DNA of 64,000 nt from Isoetes taiwanensis (lineage: Eukaryota > Streptophyta > Lycopodiopsida > Isoetales > Isoetaceae): positions 5,716,691-5,780,690 of the forward strand of contig JAJEKV010000049.1 of NCBI GenBank assembly GCA_021234155.1. Reading direction: 5' to 3'. The notes beneath the pieces were generated by a model, which had not been told where the DNA came from, made no database searches, and saw only the letters and a program-made list of their open reading frames with translations. Made by a program: the position numbers and the translations under genes. Positions within the stretch are counted from its first letter, which is position 1. Each line of letters begins with the position of its first letter. Positions 23,448 through 32,698 of the stretch are shown here, piece after piece.

Positions 23448-24037
23448 ATCCATGGCAATGTTGTTAAAAAACCCGTTTTTTATTTTTAAAGTACCTCTAT
23501 AAAAATCCTCACGTTTTTTAAAGGATTTTTATGATTTGGCATGGCCAAAAATAAAAAATAAAGAAATTGCACATTCTTTGCACTGCTTTATTGGACATAT
23601 TTGCTACTGTTAGAATGCACATTTTTGCTACAAGTTATAAGACGTAGCATGCCAACAAGTAAATCAGAAACTTATACTGCTATTAGAAACTATTAAGTTC
23701 AAGTACATAGATATCATAGATGTTTTGCCATGCAACTCTTAAGAAAGTTTAGAAAAACACTATTATAGAGGTTAAGAAGTATAAGAATTTTATATACAAG
23801 GATAAATAAGTTCAAGAATATCATATATTTGGTTAAAAAAAAAATCATAGCCTAAGGATTTTTAAGGATTTTTAAAGATTTTTAAGGATTTTTAAGGATT
23901 TTAAAGATTTTTAACGTATTTTATATAAAATACGTTTTTAAAGATTTTTTTCAAAAATTTTAAAAATCTTCAAAAAATCTTAAAAAACGTTTTTTAAACG
24001 TACGGATTTTGACGTACTTAACAACATTGATCCATGG
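23448..24037. mobile_element. hAT-like MITE, 574 bp, with 8-bp target site duplication
   Basis: The element spans 23,456-24,029. Its ends are CAATGTTGTTAA and the exact reverse complement TTAACAACATTG, and it is flanked on both sides by ATCCATGG (23,448-23,455 and 24,030-24,037). Eight-base duplications and short inverted repeats starting CA fit the hAT superfamily. The interior is extremely A/T-rich, has no open frame and holds a run of AAGGATTTTT repeats near the right end with an ACGTATTTTATATAAAATACGT palindrome region. The element is non-autonomous; its mobiliser is not in this window. Confidence 0.88.
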
Positions 24038-24447
24038 CCTACATAATAGTATGGGAGGAGGAAGATTTAATCGCAATCCAAATGTTGGGGGAGGTAGAGG
24101 CCGTGGAGAGCCTCGATGGAATCAAAGGGAGCGTCAGCCGGACGGAAGATTGGATGCAAATGATAGGACTATTGAGCGAACGCCACAAAGTGGTGAAGCT
24201 AGAGCTGCCACAATAATGGATCTTCCGCGACACCAAACGATTATCTACGCCGCAGAAGCTCCACGTGACGGTGCTCAAGAAGCTTCTATAGTGCGAATCC
24301 CAGGTAAGGTTTGTAATAGCTTGGATTCTATTTCATTGCCTAAAGCAGTTGTCTATTTTGCTTCCCATTATTAGTATATTTTAAGTAAGCATGATAGTTC
24401 CTGGAATCGACCCATGAGGACATGGGTCCAATTTTAGAAGGAGAGAC
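24038..24447 (+). pseudogene. Arginine/glycine-rich coding fragment before a Gypsy-like LTR
   Basis: A frame through the MITE's right flank reads GRFNRNPNVGGGRGRGEPRW and continues to PGK at about 24,308. It ends before ATTTTAGAAGGAGAGAC, a polypurine tract next to TGTAACGG. I take it as a remnant of the internal region of an LTR element, possibly gag-like, but no knuckle or pol motif is visible. The first codons of the frame come from the MITE and are not part of it. Confidence 0.35.
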
Positions 24448-24920
24448 TGTAACGGTCCTGGCCGCTTGATGGGCCAGTATACGTACTCATGTACGTAGAT
24501 ACATGTTTGACATGCATGCAAGATAATGCATGTAGGATGCAGAACTAAAAATAAGTATAAGCTCTATAAATTAGAGAGGAAATTGAGAAAGGAATTTAGA
24601 AGCTTTTTGGAGACGTGGAGTAGAGACCGTGCTTTTTGCTTTTTGGAGGATTGTCGAAGCAAGCAGGGACGCTGGAGCTTGAAGACTGCATCACATCTCC
24701 TCTAAGAGGTGGGGTTTTCACGGATTCAAGTGAGTTATTAGCTGCTTTGAATCATTAGATACATGCTTTGGATAAATAATTCCTTGGATAAATAATTCCG
24801 GTGTAATAGCCATGGTGTGAATTGTTGACGCTTTTGTTAAGCAAAGTTTGAAGCTGCATGTATTCTAGAATCAAATTGGGATATTGTGGGCTACATCAAC
24901 GGCTTAATTTGCAGTAGAAT
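24448..24920 (+). mobile_element. Gypsy-like LTR (right end uncertain)
   Basis: TGTAACGGTCCTGGCCGC follows a polypurine tract directly, a common start for plant Gypsy LTRs. TATAAGCTCTATAAATTAGAG at about 24,560 would serve as promoter. I could not find a second copy, so the end is set only by where the character of the sequence changes. Confidence 0.4.
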
Positions 24921-25157
24921 CGCCACAGTTGGATGCTAAGCTTATGGAAGCTTCTCAGAAGGACCAAGAACATATGGATTTGGCTTGCTAAGAAGTCGAA
25001 TTGAAGGAATCAAGGGCTGATTTGATAAAATCAGAGGTCGGTATAATCATTTCATGGTACAGGAAGTATCTACTAAAGATGAAAAAATACAACATATATT
25101 CCATGGTAAAAGCAGAAACGGCGGAAGTGCAAAAAGGGAAACATCATCTACAATCTA

Positions 25158-25540
25158 CTAAGCATAACTTGAAAATTCAAGTTGCATTAATTTATATTCT
25201 GGGAAGGGACTCGCAAGAGACACAAAACCGGCCAGATAAGTGGGGAGAAATTGCGGAGGATACTCGGTCAAAATGACAAAAAGCTCGCGCAACTGAATGG
25301 GACGTAAGGACGAAAAGCCCCATTGCAAAATGATGTCCCCTAAGAAACGAGCCCGAGCTGGATCAACAAGTCTATACGAGCGGAACACCCGACGAACAGC
25401 AGGAGAAAAGGCAGCATAAAGGCGCAGCGCCCGGAAGAATTCTTCAGGCCAGTCGATGTCCGCATGTTCAAGCTGCAAGGCATTTCGAGCAGAAGGGTGC
25501 AAGGCCTCCAAATGTGATGTGTAAAGGTGGTGCGTCGTCA
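25158..25540 (-). CDS. Unrecognised open frame, C-terminal part of a 249-codon frame
   Basis: The minus-strand frame is open from 25,907 to 25,158. The upstream half is a Phe/Leu/Cys-rich product of purine-rich plus-strand DNA and is probably meaningless. The part from the methionine at about 25,540 has balanced composition, with segments such as LEHADIDWPEEFFRALRLYA, FRSYRLVDPARARFLGDIIL and LRELFVILTEYPPQFLPTYL, and a higher G/C content than its surroundings. I do not recognise it. It could be an exon of a captured or retroelement gene. Confidence 0.35.
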
Positions 25541-26179
25541 TAGCAATCTCTGGCGGTGAAAAGGGAGGAAAAAATCCCACAGGAAAAATCTTTGCAGAGC
25601 ACAAGGGGCAAGGGAATGGCATCGGGACCTGAGAATAGACCAAAGGAGGTAGACGGCAAAGAACTGCAGGCCAAAGGAAACGCTGGGAAAAGGGAGCCGT
25701 GGCCGGAAATATAAAGAGCAAGCATGAAGACACAGAGGGGAGAAACGAATGGTGACAAGAACATGCAAGCCGATTGAATGGAGGCCAAGAGCGAACTGGA
25801 GAAAAGCATGCAAGAACGAGTGGCAGCCAAAATCCAGCAAAAATAGCGAGCCCAAAGGGGAGCAGCCAAGAATACAACAGAAGACCGGTGGAAAATAAGC
25901 GAAACATACCATAGGAGAGCCAGAATTGTCGGATTCTGTCGACACAGCACTAAGAAGGAGGCAAACCCGACTAGGAACCTGCAGGCCAGGGTTGAATGAT
26001 CTGCAGACAGCGCCCATGCTCCAAGGAGGCGGCAAAAAACCCCTGACTCACGGTGAAGGAGGAGGAGATCCAGGGAACAAAGGCGAGCAGAGGCTGGGTT
26101 GTGTTTCATTGCTCTCATTATGTGCATTGTATTACTACTATTATTGTCCATTATTATATGCATGGAAAGAAGTAGCATA

Positions 26180-27930
26180 CCTACAAATTAATTGCAGCAT
26201 ATAATGTCCTGCAGCTCCGTTGAGCACATTTCAAGAAAGCAAGTTATTACAATTTCAAAATATCCTCACATTTGAAATGACAGAGCCACATATACCTCCA
26301 CTGCTAGGCCATTGGTTGGAAGAAGTGATGCCTCCACTTCAGCCATAGTTCCCATTTGGCAACATGCCAATGCAAAGGGGTAACGACATTGTACAGATTT
26401 TGATCTTAGTAATAAACAACAAACACTTCAATCATAGACATTCACTATTGTAGAGGACTCTGGGCACCATTCCTTGCTCAATGCTACTTATCAAGCATGC
26501 AAAACTTTGTTTGAGATACATATCTAACCTTTTAAAAGTAGATATGCTCGTAGGCTTGATCCTCGCAAACATAGCACATAGTGAACATGTTGCAAGTGCA
26601 TTGATCTGCAAGGAAAACCTTAATTGCATGAGAATTCCATAAAGATAAACCCATTAACAGGTCACTACTTACTGAATGAAGAAGCCACAATGCCAGACTA
26701 CACGTTGCATCCGACATAATAATGTATACATCGGAATGAATTTTCAAAAGAAACAGGTGCACTTAGACTCGAAGACTTGACCAAGTGCATGGTTTTATCT
26801 CTGCTGCAAACTGGCATAGAGATGCTCGCTGGCTCCATTAAGGTGTTAATGAACACAAAAGAGCATATTACGGATGGAAACGAAAGCACTGAATGACTGC
26901 TGGTGGAAATCTCTTCCCCATTTTTTAATAGCTTCATAGTTTTGCGAATCCATTGAGTTGTCATATTGACATCAAACCACCATATCTTTGCAACAGATTG
27001 TATGAGATTGGGAGGATCATCAAATACTTGTAATGGGCTAGGGCCATTGCCGCTTTATGCTGCTCCCTTCCCACTTGAAATTGAACCACAGAAGCCTAGA
27101 TGCAACCCAGTGTCCCATTTTTATAAAGAAGATGTAAGGAGGTGCACAGACTTACTTCAGAGAGGAGGTTCTAGTTCTACATTAGTTTGTTTCCGTGCGT
27201 CATAGCTCTTTCAGAGCCTGCAACCATATTTTCTTCATGGATATGAAAGCCATAGCTAAACCCAAATAGAAATTGTTAGCATTATGAAGGTTGGAAGGGT
27301 AGTTTTAAATTGTTTCTTTCTCTAAAGAAGCCATACGAGACAGATGTGCAATGATCTAATGCCTGATCATAGTTTAATGCTCATACATGTGCCTAAGCAA
27401 ACAAAGATATCCAGCATACATATACCCAGCTATGAAGGCCGAAGCTTACCATGTTACCATCTCTCAACATGACAAAAATAAGAAGAAAGCATTAGAGGAG
27501 ATGACCTACAGAACTATTGCCCGACTGGTTTCATGATTGTGCAGAAGCTCGCCAATGTCCAAATCGCTCAGATATATGAAGCTTTGAAGACTGACCTTAT
27601 ATTTTATGCAGGAATTCCAGATGGCTTTCCATTGATGCAATGAGTCATGGCAACCTCCTCTTCTGCTATGGAGCTCCAATAACGCCAAAGCTTCTTTCAA
27701 AGACGGCGCTTGGGCAGTAAAGCTACTGTTTTCATTCAACATTTTTCTACTTGAATAAAGATCCTAGTTGAATGCAAATGGAGACGAAAAGGAAGAAAAG
27801 GTTCTTCTAAGGGACGAAGGGAAAAATAATGGCTCACCAACGTAAAGAGATCATTTCGGGCAGAGAAGCACGAGCCAGGGCCATCACCGCCTGCCTTATG
27901 CCGCTCCCTTCCCTCTGGAATTTGAAATAC
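26180..27930. other. Spacer without recognised genes
   Basis: Short frames only. A 60-bp stretch at 27,034-27,095 (GGGCTAGGGCCATTGCCGC, then GCTCCCTTCCC) recurs in diverged form at about 27,869-27,930, directly before the hairpin at 27,941. Confidence 0.4.
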
Positions 27931-27940
27931 AGAAAGGAAG

Positions 27941-27974
27941 GGAACGCCGCATGCAGCGTTATATGCGGCGTTCC
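27941..27974. repeat. Perfect 12-bp inverted repeat (hairpin)
   Basis: GGAACGCCGCAT and ATGCGGCGTTCC are separated by 10 bases. This G/C-rich stem stands out in A/T-rich surroundings. A related, inverted GCCGCATGCAGCG motif lies near 8,150. Confidence 0.85.
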
Positions 27975-28712
27975 TGGCACAAAAACCAACACCATCTCAA
28001 AATAAAAAAGAAAATTTGTTGTACGATTTCACCCATCTTCAACCGCCAAGTTCTTACTAAATCTGTTGTTGATTCCCAGTTTACTAAATTGCAGTGTTTC
28101 TATTACATCTTTTAGTGTTCCCATGGTTTCTAATAGCTCTATTCTAACAGGTAGCCCATAGATCACGATGCTTTTCCATCTTTAGATTGTAAAATCCAAC
28201 CCCAGAGCTTGCTAGAGTTTGCCTGTAGTGCTATTTCATACTTCAAATTGCCTTTGTGAAACACTATTTTCTGTCTTATTACCATTTTATGTTGCTTACA
28301 AAAGGTGTTCACTCCATGAATTGCAACATAGAAAGGCTTTATAACTACAAGAAATTTATCATGGCAGCGGCGGCTGCAAACGTTTCTTTAGTTCCAATGT
28401 GAAATGTACATCTTGGCCGCAGCGAACATTTCTTTAGTTCCAATGTGAAATGTACATATTCAGACTCAAAAAATAAAAGAATATTGTTTCTAACCTATGG
28501 GATTCCCACATTTTTTTGCTTTATAATTCGGTCATTTGTTGTAGTCAACGTGTTTTGTATCTTGATGAGATGTCCAAAAGTATGGCAAATAGACCTTAGC
28601 TATCAGGATTTATGATCCAGTTCATCTCCACCGTTAGTCCCAACCCTGTGACAGGCCAGAATCAGCTTCAGCCCAATTCAAAATCCCTGGATTTGCTTCG
28701 GTTCCAGCTCTA

Positions 28713-28835
28713 GGTGCTGATAATCTTGGTGTGGATGTGATAATCCTGCTGTGGGTGCTGATAATCCTGCTCTGGTGTGATAATCTTGCTGTGGGTGGAG
28801 GTGTGGGTGGGATAATTCTGATCTGGGAGTGAGAG
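28713..28835. repeat. Degenerate tandem repeats, unit about 20-25 bp
   Basis: Variants of TGTGATAATCCTGCTGTGGG occur about five times in a row, with the interruptions GGTGCTGATAATC and TGGTGTGATAATC. Confidence 0.75.
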
Positions 28836-28878
28836 TTGGTGGTCCTGCCGGTTAAAGGTCAAACACCCCTGCTCGGTT

Positions 28879-28920
28879 GTTACAGCTCGTAAATGGGCTC
28901 GCCCATTTACTGGCTGTAAC
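28879..28920. repeat. 20-bp imperfect inverted repeat with 2-base loop
   Basis: GTTACAGC and TAAATGGGC on the left pair with GCCCATTTA and GCTGTAAC on the right, leaving only a 3-base mismatched bulge. The foldback is near-perfect and 42 bp long. Confidence 0.85.
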
Positions 28921-29020
28921 ATCCTCGCAAGGGTGGTTAGCCCCTTTATCACTGTGCCTTTGGCTCTTTTTTTTTGTCCAGTTTTTCATTCCATCCCTTC
29001 TTATCTTTTCTAGATGAGGT

Positions 29021-29060
29021 GGGGGATTCCTATGGTAACTAGGGGATTCCTATGGTAACT
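29021..29060. repeat. 20-bp direct tandem duplication
   Basis: GGGGATTCCTATGGTAACT occurs twice head to tail. Confidence 0.85.
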
Positions 29061-29229
29061 AGTGTAGAGGGTGAATGAATGTTTTTCAGGTAAACAATGA
29101 ATTATTTCAAACATAAAAAAAAAAAGAAAAAAAAAATAGAGTCATTTGCAGACACAATTCATCTTCGGTAAAGGGCACGAAATTCAGGGCATAGAAACTA
29201 GCAGATCAATCAATGTTTTGGGTAAAAGG

Positions 29230-29350
29230 ATAAAACAAAAACAAAAACAAAAACAAAAACAAAAACAAAAACAAAAACAAAAACAAAAACAAAAACAAAA
29301 ACAAAAACAAAAACAAAAACAAAAACAAAAACAAAAACAAAAACAAAAGA
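29230..29350 (+). repeat. (AAAAAC)n microsatellite, about 20 copies
   Basis: A pure hexamer array. It creates artefactual Lys-Gln frames on one strand and Phe-Cys frames on the other. A second A-rich run lies about 110 bp upstream (29,117-29,140). Confidence 0.97.
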
Positions 29351-30161
29351 AGTAAAAAATGTCAGACAAAAAGGTAGTGGTTTTCATTTTTGGTTAGTAA
29401 ACACAAGTGGGTCCGGAGTGCTCTTTCTATTATTCTGTGGCATACTTTTACTGCTTTCTTGGTGTTTGTCAATCTTTGCTTTGTTTGCTTTGCCTCTGTT
29501 TGCAGAAAGTAATTGCTGGGAGGAACGAAGTTCCATCTTGGTAACTTTGTTGAAATGGGTAGAGACCACACACTCCTTGCACTTGTTGCATGGAATGTTG
29601 ATGCAAAGAGTAAATTAGCAAAACAAAACAGTATCCATTTTGTTCCATTGAAGCCACACCGCTTATTCGGTTGTTTTAAAAGACTAACAGCCTTTGTTAG
29701 AAGTTTTAGTTTTGCATGAAGGGATTCATTGCATAAGCAGAAGGGAAAGACCATCTATTTTGTGTGGGCATAGGAACAGCTGGGGAAGATCCGAGGGTTA
29801 GCCCTGACAGCCGATTGTAGACCTGGGGCTCCGGGAATCAATAGAGAGAGAAACACAGTTGCATTGTTGGCGTATTTTTTTCCTTTTGTTTTTCCTACCT
29901 ATTTTTCCCCCTCTGATGAAACACAGAATACCCCCAGGCCAGACTGCCTACTGCCATAGAAGCTCCCCATCAGAGAAACTCGACATTGGCATTTGTCTTT
30001 GTTACATCTATGCTCTCCATCTCTGCAATTTCGCCCCGCACCCAAATCTGTTCGAGGAAGATGCTTGGATCTACCACACGGCCAAGGTCAGGCTCTGTAC
30101 CAGTATAAAGACCAAATTAATAAGACTTAAAGCAATTACCAGTACAGATCCATAACCAATC
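29351..30161. other. Spacer with open frames on both strands that I cannot assign
   Basis: Frames of 60-130 codons overlap on both strands between 29,362 and 29,754. None shows a domain or splice-site structure, so they are not called as genes. Confidence 0.35.
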
Positions 30162-31432
30162 TATTAACAAAAATGAATAAGGGTCTCCCTGAACAAACAC
30201 AAATGATATTGTGCTTGTACACATCATCGATCCATGCCAAAGGACATGATGATGTGGAATGTGTCCATTCATGAAGAGATGCAACTCATGCCTCTTCATA
30301 CACTATGTAAAGCCACAATCCAGGCTCTTTGGATTAAAACTCTGATCAATACAATTTTTTGCACAATTCTATTTCATAACATGGTATCAGAGCCTCGTTA
30401 AAAGGCTAAAGAAATCGAGGGCTGCCTTGTAGAGCAGCCCAACCACCCAAGCAATCCAAGCAATGGAAGCAAATGATCCTGGACACAAGAATGCGGAAGA
30501 AATTAAGGTTTATTCAAATCTTAATTTTTTTCTCTAAATTTATCTTAAGCAAGCACACATAGAGCAGCGAGATCATGCTACCAACACCATATATTGCTCA
30601 TCAAAGCAAATACTCAAGGGTTCTGTACAAGAATTATGAATTGGCATCCCCCCTGCCAAATTCATCTCAAGGTCCCATCCATGAAGGTTGTGTAGACCGT
30701 AAGTGATGCTGAAGTCATCAAACGATGCTCAGCAGTCATTCCAGTGAACAAGACACTGAAGATCATGCATCAAATTGCATGCAAATCTCCGAGCGAGATA
30801 ACTCTGCGAAGAATTATGCCGCAGAAGAAAATTGCAGAAGGAAATTGAACAAGATCCTTGAAGCCACATTTGCATGGTACTCCATAGGGCACTAACTCTT
30901 CTAGGTCCTTGAAGATGAAAACGTTCACTCAATGCCCAAAACTCTCAACCTAGGTCTTGTTGAAAGTTTCCAAGATCAAAGGGGGAGAAGTTAGGGAAAG
31001 CCATAAGCAAATGGCACACCGATTGTATGTGAGAAGAGTAGTTGGAGTTATTCTGGAAGTTTGATCTTGTAAACTTCCAAAGACTTGAATAAGTTCAAGT
31101 ATTGCAGCTTACAAAGTTAAGGGTAAGTCCACAACCCTAGTGGCATCTAACTTGTATTTTGGGAATAAGCCCACACTTGGTGGCACCAATATTAGTGAAG
31201 ACTACGTTATGGTGGTAATGTTTATATTGATAAAGCTGCAAGTATGGAAAGGAGCAATCAAGACTCCAAGATATGAAGCCGCTACAAAATTCTCAAGAAA
31301 AAGATTATATAAAGGTTTGTTCATGAAGATTAAGAGGGAGTATTAACAGAAATGAATAAGGGATTAATCTAAACACAAATGATATTGTGCTTGTACACAT
31401 CATCGATCCATGCCAAAGGACATGATGATGTG
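30162..31432 (+). mobile_element. Non-autonomous LTR retrotransposon without gag-pol, 3' LTR truncated
   Basis: The 5' LTR (30,162-30,381) begins TATTAACA and ends CATAACA. Directly after it TGGTATCAGAGC (30,382-30,393) is the standard primer-binding site for initiator tRNA-Met. The interior of about 950 bp opens with a short gag-like start (ATG at about 30,463) but encodes no pol. A purine tract, ATTAAGAGGGAG, precedes the 3' LTR at 31,341. The 3' LTR matches the first 91 or so bases of the 5' LTR, sharing AAATGATATTGTGCTTGTAC and GGACATGATGATGTG, then breaks at 31,432 into unrelated G/C-rich DNA. The size and missing genes fit the TRIM/SMART class, mobilised in trans by a copia element. Confidence 0.88.
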
Positions 31433-31870
31433 CTGGGACCGTTCCCCAAGTCAAACAAGGCCAGGACCTTGCAAGGTCTCCTCACAGGAGGGGAGAGCAA
31501 GGACCCTAGGAGGCGGTACCCAAAAAAGTTCCCGAGGCAGCCTTTCCTGGTAGCGCTCCCCCGGGGGGCCATCCGCTAATGACCACCCTCCCGGAGCTCG
31601 GTTCCCCTATCCGATCGTTGAATCCTCCATTCATGGGCCCTACTTCGGGCTGGTCTAGCAAAATCCAAGATCCGTTTGGTGGAACCTGTCAAACCGCAGA
31701 ACGTCCTGGTAACATTTTGGCGCAATTATCCAAAGCTGATAGCCAAGTTGGTTCACTTTTTTAAAAACTGAAAGAGCATATGACATAAAACAGATTCCAT
31801 GGCAAAGGTATATTCTGGTAACATTTTGGCTCAATTCTCCATTCTGGTAACATTTTGAAATTCTCCAAAA
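31433..31870. other. G/C-rich segment that interrupts the 3' LTR, then triplicated GTAACATTTTGG words
   Basis: Base composition jumps at 31,433 (CTGGGACCGTTCCCC) and falls again near 31,710. At about 31,707, 31,814 and 31,845 the word CTGGTAACATTTTG recurs, twice followed by GC-CAATT. The first instance, AACATTTTGGCGC, resembles the end of a Gypsy LTR plus the start of a primer-binding site. I regard the segment as a possible truncated LTR, unproven. Confidence 0.3.
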
Positions 31871-32114
31871 CTTTTTTTTTTGTTTGAGGTTAAGGCAGAT
31901 TTGATATTACATGCAAAAGAAGTTACATGAATATATACAGCAATTGCAAAAGGAAGAACCTTTGCAATGCTTACTTATCCCTAAGAAGGGACTGAAGTGA
32001 AGAAAGGCATAGCACAGCTAGATATACAAAATTAGCTGTACCAGCTGATCAAAAATCGAAAAAGATTATCAGATGTCTGTAATAGTTAAAGACGAGAAAC
32101 AGAACTCTAATTCT

Positions 32115-32698
32115 CTATTCATAGCCCAAAGCAAACTCCAATGGATCAACCTGGACAATATGGAATACTGTCTCAAGCTCATCAAGATCCAGAGGGGTGT
32201 GGACCATGAACTGCAGCATGATTTCCGAAGTGATGTCAAAGTGCTCCTCCCATTTTGCAGCAAAGTAAATCTTCAGATCATTCCACCACCAAAGATCTTC
32301 ATCATCCAGAATGACTCCCAAAGCTATCTGGGCCAAAATGTGTTGCTTTAAGGTAATCATCTTGGCTTTGATTGCCCCCCTTGTCCACTGTTCGAAGGCC
32401 GGTTTTGGATCATATCTTCCTCGAGAGGGGGGGATAACCATATCATAATGCTCGGTCACAAAATCTGTCAATGTCAACATCAGCATCAGAGATAGTGAGT
32501 TTGGAAAAAGCATAAAAACCATGGTAATTCCCTAAAGAATCCCAATTTCTGTCATATGCTGAGCCCTTGCTTCTTCTATGAGCTATGGCAGTTTCAACAG
32601 GGACTGAAAGCAGGCTTTGATCCAATTGAGATTAAATGTTTTGTGATCATGAACGATCCTGTTTCTGTGTTTCCAAATGGACCAGAGGGCCAGAGTTC
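32115..32698 (-). pseudogene. LINE ORF2 C-terminal tail, frameshifted
   Basis: After the frameshift near 32,700, one frame carries TLALWSIWKHRNRIVHD, the end of the zf-RVT region found in plant L1s. It soon stops, and two other frames continue with AIAHRRSKGSAYDRNWDSLG and FEQWTRGAIKAKMITLKQHI to a stop at 32,115. About 230 bp of 3' UTR separate this from the poly-A. Confidence 0.7.

Noticed and set aside
24009-24037. Start of the Arg/Gly-rich frame
   Set aside because: These bases belong to the right end of the MITE and its target duplication, so the real fragment begins after 24,037.
29146-29387. Long Lys-Gln and Phe-Cys open frames on opposite strands
   Set aside because: Both are translations of the (AAAAAC)n microsatellite.
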